Of a DNA stretch of 64,000 nt, positions 34,290 to 43,580 are shown one piece after another. The notes under the pieces are model-generated. The model worked only from the letters and a program-made list of their open reading frames with translations. It had not been told where the DNA came from and did not search any database. Position numbers and translations under genes: made by a program. The stretch comes from Rhodococcus rhodochrous. GTDB lineage: Bacteria > Actinomycetota > Actinomycetes > Mycobacteriales > Mycobacteriaceae. How positions within the stretch are numbered: the first letter of the stretch is position 1; every line of letters starts with the position of its first letter. Location of the stretch: positions 3,410,001 through 3,474,000 of the forward strand of contig NZ_CP027557.1 in the NCBI RefSeq assembly GCF_014854695.1. The letters run 5' to 3'.

Positions 34290-35699
34290 ATGGACGCTCG
34301 AACCGACCTGCGCGACCTGAAGGCGACCGTCGAGGCACTCGACCGCGGCGAGACCACCTCCACGGATCTCGTCCGTGCGAGCCTCGGCCGGATCGACGAG
34401 TCGCAACCGCACCTGAACGCCTTCCGCGTCGTGCGCCGCACGGCCGCACTCGACGAGGCCCGCGAGGCCGACCGGCGCCGCGCGAACGGCGAGCGTCTCC
34501 CCCTGCTGGGCGTCCCCATCGCGATCAAGGACGACACCGACATCGTCGGTGAGACGACGATGTTCGGCTGCGCCGGCACCTTCAACCCGAAGGACACCGA
34601 CGCCGAGGTCGTGCGCCGCCTGCGGGCCGCCGGCGCGGTGATCGTCGGCAAGACCCACTCCCCCGAACTCGGCCAGTGGCCGCTCACCGGCGGCGACGCC
34701 TTCGGGCACACCCGCAGCGCGTGGTCGCGCGACCATACCCCCGGCGGTTCGTCGGGTGGCAGCGCCGCGGCCGTCGCGGCGGGACTCGTGCCGGCCGCCC
34801 TGGGATCCGACGGCGCCGGATCGGTCCGCATCCCCGCCTCGTGGTCCAATCTCGTCGGCATCAAGCCGCAACGCGGCCGGATCTCCATGTGGCCCGACGC
34901 CGAATCCTTCAACGGACTCACCACGCACGGCCCACTCGCCCGCACGGTCGCCGACGCGGCCCTGCTCCTCGACGTCGTGTCCGGAAACCACCCCGGCGAC
35001 CGGCACAGGTGCGCGCCGCTGACCGTCTCCGACGCCGTGGGACGAGATCCCGGCAGACTGAACATCGCTCTGTCGCTGAAGATCCCGTTCACCGCGACAC
35101 CCACCCGCCTCGACGCCCGCGTCCGCACCCGCATCGCCGCACTCGCCGCGGTACTGCGTGATCTCGGCCACGAGGTGACCCTCGCCGATCCCGACTACGG
35201 AATGTCGTTCGGCCTCGCCTTCCTCCCGCGATCCATGGCCGGTATCGAGGACTGGCTGTACCGCCTGCCCGACCCGTCCCTCGCCGACGTACGCACCCGC
35301 GCCAATGCCCGCACCGGCCGATTCCTGCACGGTTATCCGCTGCGGGCGGCGCGCGCGATCGAACCGCGACTGCACCGTCGGGTCGGCCGCATCTTCGACC
35401 GGTTCGACGTCGTGCTCGCCCCCACCACCGCCACACCGCCGCTGCCGGTGACGGCGATCGACGGCATCGGCGGCTGGGCGACCGACAAGGTCATCACCGG
35501 GGCATGCCCCTATGCGTGGCCGTGGAACGTGCTGGGCTGGCCCGCGATCAACGTCCCCGCGGGTTTCACCGAGGAGCGACTGCCGGTGGGTGCCCAGCTG
35601 CTCGGCCCGGCGAACTCCGAACCGCTGCTGGTGTCCCTCGCCTCCCAACTCGAATCGGTGCTGCGCTGGCACGAACACACCCCGGAGCACTGGTGGTGA
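34290..35699 (+). CDS. Amidase-signature-family amidase
   Basis: The 469-residue protein has the Ser-cisSer-Lys triad of the amidase signature: Lys80 in GVPIAIKDD, Ser154 in TPGGSSGGSAA and the nucleophile Ser178 in GSDGAGSVRIP. The middle of the last motif (GAG rather than TGG) is slightly unusual. The product is cytoplasmic. In mycobacteria an amidase (AmiA2) sits at the same place between recO and era. The substrate is unknown; linkage with a TetR gene and, downstream, a permease and cysteine hydrolase suggests use of an exogenous amide. ATG 34290 has a weak Shine-Dalgarno. Confidence 0.87.
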   Translation: MDARTDLRDLKATVEALDRGETTSTDLVRASLGRIDESQPHLNAFRVVRRTAALDEAREADRRRANGERLPLLGVPIAIKDDTDIVGETTMFGCAGTFNPKDTDAEVVRRLRAAGAVIVGKTHSPELGQWPLTGGDAFGHTRSAWSRDHTPGGSSGGSAAAVAAGLVPAALGSDGAGSVRIPASWSNLVGIKPQRGRISMWPDAESFNGLTTHGPLARTVADAALLLDVVSGNHPGDRHRCAPLTVSDAVGRDPGRLNIALSLKIPFTATPTRLDARVRTRIAALAAVLRDLGHEVTLADPDYGMSFGLAFLPRSMAGIEDWLYRLPDPSLADVRTRANARTGRFLHGYPLRAARAIEPRLHRRVGRIFDRFDVVLAPTTATPPLPVTAIDGIGGWATDKVITGACPYAWPWNVLGWPAINVPAGFTEERLPVGAQLLGPANSEPLLVSLASQLESVLRWHEHTPEHWW

Positions 35700-36265
35700 C
35701 CACACGCGACGACACCCGCTCGCGGATCGTCCACGCCACCCTGTATCTCGTCGGCACCGACGGGGTCGCCGGGGTGACGAACCGGCGCATCGCGGCGCGC
35801 GCCGAGGTCTCGCTCGGTTCGATCACCTACCACTTCCCCACCCAGGCCGACCTGCTGCGCGCCGCGCTCGAGTTCTTCGTCGACGAGGAGACCCAGCGGC
35901 TGCGAGAGCTCGCCGAGCAGTATCGATCCCGGGTCCTGTCGCTGACGGAGGCCGCCGAACTCACCGAACGCGTCGCCCACGACCTGACCTTCACGGCCGA
36001 ACGCATCGCCCCCTTCGAGCTCTACGTGCAGGCGGGGCGCGACGAGGAACTGCGGCGGGTCGCCGAACGCTGCTGGCGTGCCTACGACGCGTTGACCGTC
36101 TCCGTCCTTTCGGCGTTGGGAGTGCCGGATCCGGAGACGATCGCCCCGACGGTCGTCGCGACCATCACCGGGCTACAACTGCGCCGCCTGTCGACGGGTA
36201 CGGAGCCGGATCTGTCGGAGGCCGTCCTGCTGTTGCTGCACGGCGCGACAGCCACCCGTCGCTGA
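35696..36265 (+). CDS. TetR-family regulator coupled to the amidase
   Basis: The 189-residue protein has a TetR DNA-binding domain (RRIAARAEVSLGSITYHFPT, about residues 30-50) and an all-helical ligand domain. It starts at GTG 35696, inside the amidase stop (TGGTGA), with CCGGAG as Shine-Dalgarno. It is translationally coupled to the amidase and probably represses it through the palindrome before that gene. The next promoter region, before the permease, has other inverted repeats that could also be targets. Confidence 0.83.
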   Translation: MTTRDDTRSRIVHATLYLVGTDGVAGVTNRRIAARAEVSLGSITYHFPTQADLLRAALEFFVDEETQRLRELAEQYRSRVLSLTEAAELTERVAHDLTFTAERIAPFELYVQAGRDEELRRVAERCWRAYDALTVSVLSALGVPDPETIAPTVVATITGLQLRRLSTGTEPDLSEAVLLLLHGATATRR

Positions 36266-36316
36266 GTTCCCCTCGGTCACCGGCCCCGGCGTGACGACGC
36301 GTTCACATCCGCCTCC

Positions 36317-36356
36317 GTGACGAAACACCCCCGTCACGAATTGTGCAGTGTGCACA
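36317..36356. promoter_or_regulatory. Two inverted repeats before the permease gene
   Basis: GTGACG-N9-CGTCAC (36317-36337) and TGTGCA-GTG-TGCACA (36342-36356) are both perfect. They lie 170-210 bp upstream of the permease start, inside a 260-bp intergenic region that otherwise has no gene. They are candidate operators for two different regulators. Confidence 0.5.
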
Positions 36357-36525
36357 GTTCTTTCCCGTCGCGAGTGGTCTGTCGGCCGATTGCCGAGTCC
36401 TGTCCGACTCTTCAAGATCGACATGTTCCGGCCGACGACGGCGGTGCCGCCCATCGATGTCGCGGCGCCCTTCGATCCGTCCACGGTCGTCGCCCGCCGC
36501 ATGTTCACACGTCGAGGAGTCTCCC

Positions 36526-38052
36526 GTGACCGTCGCGCACATCGTCTTCCTGCTCGGACTGGTCGGCCTGATCGTCGCCATGGCACTACGCAAGAACGTC
36601 CTGATCCCGGCGGTCGTCGCCACTTTCGCCACCGCCCTCGCCTACGACGGCAACGTCGCCTCCGCCGTCATGGCGGTCTTCCGCGCCACCCTCACCGCCG
36701 GCGGAGCCCTCTTCGAGATTTTCGTCGTCATCGCCGCCGTGACATCGATGCTCGCGGCGATGCGCACCATCGGCGCCGACGAACCCATGGTGCGTCCCTT
36801 CGGACGCTGGATGATCAACGGCCGCGTCGCCTACATCGTGCTGTTCGTCGTCACCTACCTGCTGTCGCTGTTCTTCTGGCCCACACCCGCCCTCGCACTC
36901 ATCGGTGCCGTGCTGCTCCCGGCGGCCATCAAGGCCGGGCTGCCGCCGCTCGGCGCCGCACTCGCCCTTGCGATCTCCGGGCAGGGCATGGCACTCGCCT
37001 CCGACTACGTCATCGGTCTCGCACCGTCGATCTCGGCGAGCGGCGCAGGTGTGCCGGCCGACGACATCGCCGACCGCGCGCTGGTCCTGTCCCTCATCGT
37101 GGGTCTGACCGCGGCCGTACTCGCCTGGTTCCTCACCATCCGCAAGGAGATCGTGCGCCACTCCGCGAATCTCGTGTCTGCGACGGACGATCCGGGCACC
37201 GGTGGCTCCGTTTCCGGAGGTCCGGCACCGCACCCGAACGGGGACCTCCCGACCCCCGAGAACGATCACACCGGGACCGACCACACCGCACCGGTGAGCA
37301 CCGTGGCCGCCATCGACCTGCCCGGAACTCTCACCCCGGTCCTCACCCGCCCCACCCCGGCACGCGCCTGGGCTATCGGGGTTCCCGCGACCTTCGGTCT
37401 GGTGCTCGTCTACATGATGCTGGGGCGCTTCACCGATCTCGTGCCGTGGTCGGACGGCGCCGGTGCCTCGCTCGTCGGCGGCACCGCGCTCGTCCTCATG
37501 GCCGCCGTGACCCTGACGACGCGCCCGGCCGACACCCTCGAACACTGCGCCACCCATTTCGTCGACGGCCTGGTCTACGCGTTCAAGGCCATGGGAATCA
37601 TCCTGCCGGTGGCCGGATTCGTGTACCTCGGCATCCCCGACTACTCCGGTTCGATCCTGGGACTCGAGGACGGCACCGGACCGGCCTTCCTGTTCGACAC
37701 CGTCGAGAGCATCCAGACCTACATTCCCGACAACGGTCTCTTCGCCGCGTTCAGCATGCTCCTGATCGGCCTGCTCATCGGCCTGGACGGCTCCGGCTGG
37801 GCCGGTCTGCCGCTCACCGGTGGTATCGCCGCCGCCCTCGCCCCGCAGGCCGGCATGGACACCGCGACGCTCGCCGCCCTCGCGCAGAACGCCGCGACCT
37901 GGACCGGCGGCGGCACCCTCGTCATCTGGTCGTCGCTGATCGTGGTCGCGGGCTTCTGCCGCGTTCCGGTCGGGGATCTCGTGCGACGACTCGCGATCCC
38001 GGTGGTGAGCGGACTGCTCGTCGCCACCGTCGCCGCGGTGGTGATCTGGTGA
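36526..38052 (+). CDS. Multi-pass permease, substrate unknown
   Basis: The 508-residue protein has about 11-12 membrane segments, with a hydrophilic loop of about 70 residues in the middle (residues about 210-280, rich in Pro, Asp and Thr). Glycine-rich re-entrant-like loops (LLIGLDGSGWAGLPLTGG and NAATWTGGGTLVIW) resemble ion-coupled organic anion transporters of the ion-transporter superfamily. I cannot assign the exact family. GTG 36526 follows GAGGAG. It is probably cotranscribed with the downstream cysteine hydrolase, so it may import that enzyme's substrate. Confidence 0.72.
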   Translation: MTVAHIVFLLGLVGLIVAMALRKNVLIPAVVATFATALAYDGNVASAVMAVFRATLTAGGALFEIFVVIAAVTSMLAAMRTIGADEPMVRPFGRWMINGRVAYIVLFVVTYLLSLFFWPTPALALIGAVLLPAAIKAGLPPLGAALALAISGQGMALASDYVIGLAPSISASGAGVPADDIADRALVLSLIVGLTAAVLAWFLTIRKEIVRHSANLVSATDDPGTGGSVSGGPAPHPNGDLPTPENDHTGTDHTAPVSTVAAIDLPGTLTPVLTRPTPARAWAIGVPATFGLVLVYMMLGRFTDLVPWSDGAGASLVGGTALVLMAAVTLTTRPADTLEHCATHFVDGLVYAFKAMGIILPVAGFVYLGIPDYSGSILGLEDGTGPAFLFDTVESIQTYIPDNGLFAAFSMLLIGLLIGLDGSGWAGLPLTGGIAAALAPQAGMDTATLAALAQNAATWTGGGTLVIWSSLIVVAGFCRVPVGDLVRRLAIPVVSGLLVATVAAVVIW

Positions 38053-38093
38053 TCACCGCATCCGCACCGAACACCTTCGAGGAGAGGACCCCC

Positions 38094-38741
38094 GTGGACG
38101 AATCCGGTTTCCGCTACGACCCCCAACGCTGCGCCCTGGTCGTCGTCGACATGCAGAACGACTTCTGTTCCACCGACGGCGCTCTCGCCGGCTGCGGCTT
38201 CGACGTCTCCGCCGCGGTCGCCATGACACCGCGGCTGGCGGAACTGATCGACCGCGCCCGCCGCAGGGACGTGCCCGTCGTCTGGATCCGTACGGAGCAC
38301 GACGAGACCACGGACACGCCCCAGTGGCTGGGCCGCGTCGGTACCGGTCCCGGCACGGCGCGGACCGCTCTGACCTGCCGGCCCGGTACTGCCGGAGCGG
38401 ACTTCTACGGTGTCCGTCCGGAGCCGGGAGAACCGGTGATCGTCAAACATCGCTTCAGCGCGTTCGTCGGCACCGATCTCGACAGCGTCCTGCGGTCACG
38501 GGGCATCGAATCGTTGTTGTTCACCGGCGTCGCCACCGAGATCTGCGTCGAATCGAGCCTGCGCAGCGGCCTGTTCCACGAGTACTGGGTCTCGCTCGTC
38601 GAGGACTGCGCCGCGTCCTACAGTCCCGCCGCGCACGCCGCCTCGGTCGCGGTGGTCGCACAGAACTTCGGGACCGTGGTGACCGCAGACGACCTCGCGT
38701 CGATGTGGGTCGCCCGGCCGATCACCGCGTCCACCCCGTAG
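38094..38741 (+). CDS. Isochorismatase-family cysteine hydrolase
   Basis: The 215-residue protein has the catalytic triad Asp19 (VVVDMQNDF), Lys118 (VIVKHRFSAF) and Cys151 (GVATEICVES) of this family, preceded by the cis-peptide GVAT. Such enzymes cleave amides: nicotinamide, N-carbamoyl compounds, biuret or ureidoacrylate. The motif Asp-Met-Gln-Asn-Asp-Phe-Cys is compatible with several of these. GTG 38094 follows GAGGAGAGG; an earlier GTG at 38049 overlaps the permease stop and is less likely. With the permease it forms an uptake-and-hydrolysis unit beside the amidase/TetR unit. Confidence 0.82.
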   Translation: MDESGFRYDPQRCALVVVDMQNDFCSTDGALAGCGFDVSAAVAMTPRLAELIDRARRRDVPVVWIRTEHDETTDTPQWLGRVGTGPGTARTALTCRPGTAGADFYGVRPEPGEPVIVKHRFSAFVGTDLDSVLRSRGIESLLFTGVATEICVESSLRSGLFHEYWVSLVEDCAASYSPAAHAASVAVVAQNFGTVVTADDLASMWVARPITASTP

Positions 38742-38751
38742 GGGCTCGACG

Positions 38752-39669
38752 TCAGAATCCCAGACGGCCCAGCTGTTTGGGATCTCGCTGCCAGTCCTTC
38801 GCGACCTTCACGTGCAGGTCGAGGTAGATCTTCACGCCGAGGAGCTTCTCGATCTGGGTGCGTGCGGCGGTGCCCACCTCGCGCAGCCGCGCACCCCCCT
38901 TGCCGATGACGATGCCCTTCTGGCTCGGCCGCTCGACGTAGAGCAGGGCGTGCACGTCGAGCATTTCGCCCTGCTTCTCGGTGCGACCCTCACGTTCGGT
39001 GATCTCCTCGATCACAACGGCGAGCGAGTGGGGCAGCTCGTCGCCGAGACCTTCGAGGGCGGCCTCGCGGATGAGCTCGGCCATCAGGGTCTCCTCCGGC
39101 TCGTCGGTGAGCTCGCCGTCGGGATAGAAGGCCGGTCCGGGCTCCATGTGCGAGACGAGGACGTCGACGAGGACCTCGACCTGCTCACCCGAGGCCGCGG
39201 AGACCGGCACGACCTCGCAGTTCTCGCCGAGGAGTTTCGACACGGCGAGCAACTGCGCGGCGACCTGCTGTTTGCCCACCTTGTCGATCTTCGTGACGAT
39301 GCCGATAACCGGGGTCTTCGGCGCCATGTGGCGCACCTGCTCGAGGATCCAGCGGTCGCCGGGGCCGATCTTCTCGTCGGCGGGGAAGCACATGCCGATC
39401 GCGTCGACCTCGGAGTAGGTGTCCTGCACCAGATCGTTCAGCCGCTGGCCGAGCAGGGTGCGCGGGCGGTGCAGTCCCGGGGTGTCCACCAGGATGAGCT
39501 GGGCGTTGTCGCGGTGGACGATGCCGCGGATGGTGTGGCGGGTGGTCTGCGGGCGCGACGAGGTGATCGCGATCTTGCTGCCGACGAGTGCATTCGTGAG
39601 CGTCGACTTCCCGGTGTTGGGCCGGCCGACGAAACAGATGAAGCCGGAACGGAAGTCGGTGTCGGTCAT
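38752..39669 (-). CDS. era: GTPase Era
   Basis: The 305-residue protein has the Ras-like GTPase motifs ([19 protein letters not shown]) and the C-terminal KH domain with [16 protein letters not shown]. Era binds 16S rRNA and helps mature the small ribosomal subunit. The start ATG 39669 overlaps the stop of the upstream CBS gene (ATGA). The C-terminus is convergent with the cysteine hydrolase gene, with a gap of 10 bp. Confidence 0.96.
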   Translation of the reverse strand: MTDTDFRSGFICFVGRPNTGKSTLTNALVGSKIAITSSRPQTTRHTIRGIVHRDNAQLILVDTPGLHRPRTLLGQRLNDLVQDTYSEVDAIGMCFPADEKIGPGDRWILEQVRHMAPKTPVIGIVTKIDKVGKQQVAAQLLAVSKLLGENCEVVPVSAASGEQVEVLVDVLVSHMEPGPAFYPDGELTDEPEETLMAELIREAALEGLGDELPHSLAVVIEEITEREGRTEKQGEMLDVHALLYVERPSQKGIVIGKGGARLREVGTAARTQIEKLLGVKIYLDLHVKVAKDWQRDPKQLGRLGF

Positions 39670-40982
39670 GCATGCTCCTCGGTGGTGGCCGTATCGGTAT
39701 CGGTGGGTTCTTCTTCGGGTGTCGCGCGCTGCACGAAGACGGTGCTCACACGCACCCGCCCGCGGACGTCCGGTCCGCCCTCGCCGCGGAGCAACAGGCC
39801 GTGGGTCCGTACCTCCGCACCCGGCAGAGGAACTCGGCCGAGTTCGTAGCCGAGGAGTCCGCCGACGGTGTCGACCTCGTCGTCCTCGATGTCGATGTCG
39901 AACAGTTCGCCGAGGTCCTCGACGGGAAGTCGCGCGGAGACGCGGTAGGTGTCGTCGCCGAGTTCCTCGACGTCGGGGATCTCCCCGGTGTCGTACTCGT
40001 CGGCGATCTCTCCGACGATCTCCTCGATGACGTCCTCGATCGTCACGAGACCGGCGATGCCGCCGTATTCGTCGACGAGGACCGCCATGTGGTTGCGGTC
40101 GCGCTGCATGTCGGCGAGCAGGTCGTCGAGGCGCTTCGAATCCGGCACGAAGACCGCCGGCCGCATGACGTCGGCAACGGAGACGCTGCGCCCGCCGTCG
40201 CGGTGGTAGTAGGTCTGCTGGACGAGATCCTTGAGGTAGACGACACCGCGGATGTCGTCGACGTTCTCGCCGATCACCGGGATCCGCGAGTGCCCGCTGC
40301 GGACGGCGAGCGAGGTGGCCTGACCGGCCGTCTTGGTCTCCTCGATCCACACCATCTCGGGGCGCGGAACCATGATCTCGCGGGCGGTGGTGTCGCCGAA
40401 GTCGAACACCGACTGGATCATCCGGCGTTCCTCGTCGGCCACGACCCCGCTCTCCTGAGCGAGATCGACCAGTTCGCGCAGCTCGATCTCGTTGGAGAAC
40501 GGGCCGTTCCGGAAACCGCGACCGGGCGTGACCGCATTGCCGACGCTGATGAGGATCCGGCTGATCGGACCGAGCAGGACACCGAGGATCCGCAACGGTC
40601 CGGTGGCGGCGAGCGCGATCGGGTACGCGTGCTGGCGTCCGAGCGTGCGCGGACTGACACCGATGACGACGTAGTCGACGATGACCATCACCGCGGCGCC
40701 CACGACGAGCGCCCATGTGCGGTCGAGCACGGCGAGCAACGCGCCGACGAGCACGACGGTGGCGGTGATCTCGCAGAGGATGCGCAGCAGCACCGTCAGA
40801 TTGACGTAGCGGGGCCGATCGTCGAGCAGACCGAGCAGGCGGCGCGCACTGGGGCGGCCCTCTTTCGCGAGTTCCTCGGCGCGCGCCGCGGATACGGTGT
40901 TGAGCGCGGAATCGACGGCGGCGAACAGGCCTCCGAGCACCACCAGGACGACCGCCAGGACGACGAGGGGCACGGTACTCAC
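39666..40982 (-). CDS. CNNM/CorC-type membrane protein with CBS domains
   Basis: The 438-residue protein has an N-terminal DUF21 (CNNM) domain with several membrane helices, a CBS pair ([20 protein letters not shown], then [20 protein letters not shown]) and a C-terminal CorC/HlyC domain ending in an acidic tail. CNNM proteins act in magnesium or cobalt transport; some relatives are called hemolysins. In M. tuberculosis Rv2366c lies in this position. The start is GTG 40982. It is followed by era with a 4-bp overlap. Confidence 0.9.
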   Translation of the reverse strand: MSTVPLVVLAVVLVVLGGLFAAVDSALNTVSAARAEELAKEGRPSARRLLGLLDDRPRYVNLTVLLRILCEITATVVLVGALLAVLDRTWALVVGAAVMVIVDYVVIGVSPRTLGRQHAYPIALAATGPLRILGVLLGPISRILISVGNAVTPGRGFRNGPFSNEIELRELVDLAQESGVVADEERRMIQSVFDFGDTTAREIMVPRPEMVWIEETKTAGQATSLAVRSGHSRIPVIGENVDDIRGVVYLKDLVQQTYYHRDGGRSVSVADVMRPAVFVPDSKRLDDLLADMQRDRNHMAVLVDEYGGIAGLVTIEDVIEEIVGEIADEYDTGEIPDVEELGDDTYRVSARLPVEDLGELFDIDIEDDEVDTVGGLLGYELGRVPLPGAEVRTHGLLLRGEGGPDVRGRVRVSTVFVQRATPEEEPTDTDTATTEEHA

Positions 40983-41040
40983 GCGATCGTCACTCCCTCG
41001 ATCGGTGCCGTCCGATCACGATGGCTCGTACTGTCGCCGC

Positions 41041-41583
41041 TCATGATTCGGGGGTGTCGACGAAACCGGCCTTGCCCAGCAACTTCCGGTCGCGGGCGGC
41101 GAGCCGCGCCTCGTGCTCGGCGCGGCGGATCTCCTCGTACCACTCGGCGAGGAGCTGGTTCTGCAGGCCGAACATCTCCTTCTCCTCCTCCGGTTCGGCG
41201 TGGTCGTAGCCGAGGAGGTGGAGCATGCCGTGCACGGTGAGCAGGGCGAGTTCGTGGGCCACCGGGTGACCGGCCTTCGCGGCCTGGTCGGCGGCGAACT
41301 GCGGACACAGCACGATGTCGCCGAGCATCGACGGTCCCGGTTCGGGAGCGTCGGGGCGGCCGCCGGGTTCGAGTTCGTCCATGGGGAACGACATCACGTC
41401 GGTGGGGCCGGGCAGGTCCATCCACCGCACGTGCAGATCGGCCATGGTGTCGAGATCCACGAGCACCATCGACAACTCCGCCGCCGGATGCACATCCATC
41501 CGGGCGATCACGAAGCGGGCGACGTCGAGGAGTTCCTTCTCCGAGACGTCCATTCCCGATTCGTTCGAGATCTCGATGCTCAT
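41041..41583 (-). CDS. ybeY: Endoribonuclease YbeY
   Basis: The 180-residue protein has the UPF0054 zinc motif in [16 protein letters not shown] (three histidines), and the segment [10 protein letters not shown]. YbeY processes 16S rRNA and takes part in ribosome quality control. ATG 41583 follows GAAGGAA. The C-terminal extension of about 30 residues ([20 protein letters not shown]) is longer than in E. coli. It sits between phoH and the CNNM gene, in the usual mycobacterial order. Confidence 0.93.
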   Translation of the reverse strand: MSIEISNESGMDVSEKELLDVARFVIARMDVHPAAELSMVLVDLDTMADLHVRWMDLPGPTDVMSFPMDELEPGGRPDAPEPGPSMLGDIVLCPQFAADQAAKAGHPVAHELALLTVHGMLHLLGYDHAEPEEEKEMFGLQNQLLAEWYEEIRRAEHEARLAARDRKLLGKAGFVDTPES

Positions 41584-41632
41584 GACTGGAGTTCCTTCTG
41601 CACGACGGTATTCGGTTGATCTGCAAGGGTGT

Positions 41633-42694
41633 TCATCGACGCTGCACCCGCTGCGCGCGACGCTGGGCGCGGTTGCCGGGGATCCCGTCGCCGTCGCGGG
41701 TGGTGGCCTCGAAACGGCTGTAGGCGTCGACGATGTCGGAGACGAGCCGGTGCCGCACGACGTCGCTGCTGTCGAGGCGCGCGATGTGGATGTCGTCGAT
41801 GCCGTCGAGGATCTCGGTGGCGGCGGCGAGACCCGAGCGGGCACCGCCGGGCAGGTCGATCTGCGTGATGTCGCCCGTCACGACGATCTTGGAGCCGAAG
41901 CCCAGGCGCGTGAGGAACATCTTCATCTGCTCGGCGGTGGTGTTCTGCGCCTCGTCGAGGATGATGAAGGCATCGTTCAGGGTGCGGCCACGCATATATG
42001 CGAGGGGCGCGACCTCGATGACACCCGCCTGCATGAGCTTCGGGATGGCCTCGGGATCCATCATGTCGTGCAGCGCGTCGTGCAGCGGACGCAGATACGG
42101 GTCGATCTTCTCGTGCAGGGTGCCCGGCAGGAAGCCGAGCCGCTCCCCTGCCTCGACGGCGGGACGCGTGAGGATGATGCGGTTGACCTGCTTGGTCTGC
42201 AGGGCCTGCACGGCCTTCGCCATGGCGAGATAGGTCTTGCCCGTACCGGCCGGTCCGACACCGAAGACGATGGTGTGGGCGTCGATGGCGTCGACGTACC
42301 GCTTCTGGTTCAGGGTCTTGGGCCGGATCGTCTTCCCGCGCCGCGACAGGATGTCGAGGCTGAGCACGTCGGCCGGCGACTCGGAGAGCCCCTGGGTGAG
42401 CATGCCCACGGTGCGACGCACGGCGTCGGGCGCGAGCGATTGTCCGCGACGGACGATGGTGACGAGCTCGGCGAGCGCACGTTCCGCGAGGGCGACGTCG
42501 GCGGGCGCTCCGGTCAGCGTGACGGTGTTGCCCCGCACGTGGATGTCCGCCGCCAGGAGGGCTTCGAGGGCGATCAGATTCTCGTCCGCGGCTCCGAGCA
42601 GGGGCGCTGCGGCCTCCGAGGGGAGGTCGAGGCTCGATTTGACCGTGGTCGGTTCGAATTCGGCGGGCTCGTGGGGTCGGTCTGGTTCACTCAC
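41633..42694 (-). CDS. phoH: PhoH-family ATPase
   Basis: The 353-residue protein has the Walker A motif [12 protein letters not shown], the Walker B region [12 protein letters not shown] and the conserved GDITQIDLP. The N-terminal part carries a KH-like segment. PhoH proteins are RNA-linked ATPases, often next to ybeY, which suggests shared work in RNA metabolism. GTG 42694 was taken to match the mycobacterial length (about 352). The basic C-terminus ends [12 protein letters not shown]. Confidence 0.93.
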   Translation of the reverse strand: MSEPDRPHEPAEFEPTTVKSSLDLPSEAAAPLLGAADENLIALEALLAADIHVRGNTVTLTGAPADVALAERALAELVTIVRRGQSLAPDAVRRTVGMLTQGLSESPADVLSLDILSRRGKTIRPKTLNQKRYVDAIDAHTIVFGVGPAGTGKTYLAMAKAVQALQTKQVNRIILTRPAVEAGERLGFLPGTLHEKIDPYLRPLHDALHDMMDPEAIPKLMQAGVIEVAPLAYMRGRTLNDAFIILDEAQNTTAEQMKMFLTRLGFGSKIVVTGDITQIDLPGGARSGLAAATEILDGIDDIHIARLDSSDVVRHRLVSDIVDAYSRFEATTRDGDGIPGNRAQRRAQRVQRR

Positions 42695-42796
42695 GTGGAC
42701 GGTACGTCCTGCTTTCGGTTCGGCTCCTGCACGACGGTCGTCGTGTTCGTGCCAGTCTAGCGCCGGACGAGGCGCACCCTCCCGCAACAGCGAGTT

Positions 42797-43447
42797 TCAG
42801 CGAGGTTCGGTTCCGCCTTCGCCTGAGGTGGCCTCCGCGAGCCACCGCCGTGCCTCGGCGAGGATCCCGGGTGCCCGGTCGGGTGAGACCCCGGCGAGCA
42901 CGAGGTTGCCCAGGACGATCGTGTCGCCCGAGTCGTCCACCAGCCCGAGATTGGCCTGCTCGAGTGTGGCCATCGTCAGGCCTTCCATCATCCCCACGAG
43001 GACGGGCGCCGGCAGATAGTCGGAGAACTGGCTCTGCGCGAGGCCGCGTTCGACGTGTCCGAGGACACGCGAGCGCACCGGGGAGACGAGTTCGGCGATG
43101 CGCTGCTCTCCCATCTCCTTGCGCGCGAACGAGAGCAGCACGCGGTAGCGGTCGCCGATGGGCCAGGTCCGCAGCGCCACGACCGCGAGTGCGACCGCGG
43201 GATCGTCCGGTTCAGGATGGTCGAGAGCCTCGGCGAGTGCGGTCGAGGCGTCGTCGACGATCCCCTCGACGAGGGCTTCCCGGTTGGGGAAGTGCGCATA
43301 GACGGTGCGGCGGACGACACCTGCGGCCTTGGCGACATCGTCCATGCTCGCGTCGGAGTCGGCGGCGAAGCACATCACCGCAGCGTCGAGTATGCGCATG
43401 CGGTTCGCATTGAATCGGGTTCGCGGTCGTGTGACCGAGTTCTCCAC
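42797..43447 (-). CDS. TetR-family regulator divergent from an MFS exporter
   Basis: The 216-residue protein has a TetR DNA-binding domain (MDDVAKAAGVVRRTVYAHFP) followed by a helical ligand-binding domain. GTG 43447 is chosen because AAGAGGA lies 8 bp upstream; a longer ATG start at 43486 has no Shine-Dalgarno and would sit very close to the promoter. It diverges from the MFS gene, and the 130-bp region between them contains repeated TGCACA sequences. The layout is that of a drug-responsive repressor and its efflux pump. Confidence 0.83.
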   Translation of the reverse strand: MENSVTRPRTRFNANRMRILDAAVMCFAADSDASMDDVAKAAGVVRRTVYAHFPNREALVEGIVDDASTALAEALDHPEPDDPAVALAVVALRTWPIGDRYRVLLSFARKEMGEQRIAELVSPVRSRVLGHVERGLAQSQFSDYLPAPVLVGMMEGLTMATLEQANLGLVDDSGDTIVLGNLVLAGVSPDRAPGILAEARRWLAEATSGEGGTEPR

Positions 43448-43492
43448 GTTCTCGTCCTCTTCCGCCGACTGTGATCTGTCTTTCATTTTAGT

Positions 43493-43508
43493 TGCACACA
43501 GATGTGCA
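43493..43508. promoter_or_regulatory. Candidate TetR operator before the MFS gene
   Basis: TGCACA-CAGA-TGTGCA is a perfect 6-4-6 inverted repeat between the divergent TetR and MFS genes. A third TGCACA half-site lies at 43520-43525. Spacing from the MFS start is about 75 bp. Confidence 0.65.
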
Positions 43509-43580
43509 GCTGCGTAACTTGCACACCACCGTGTAGATCGGGGCTCCGGTCCCGGCCCGTGTCGCACCCGAGGAGAACCC

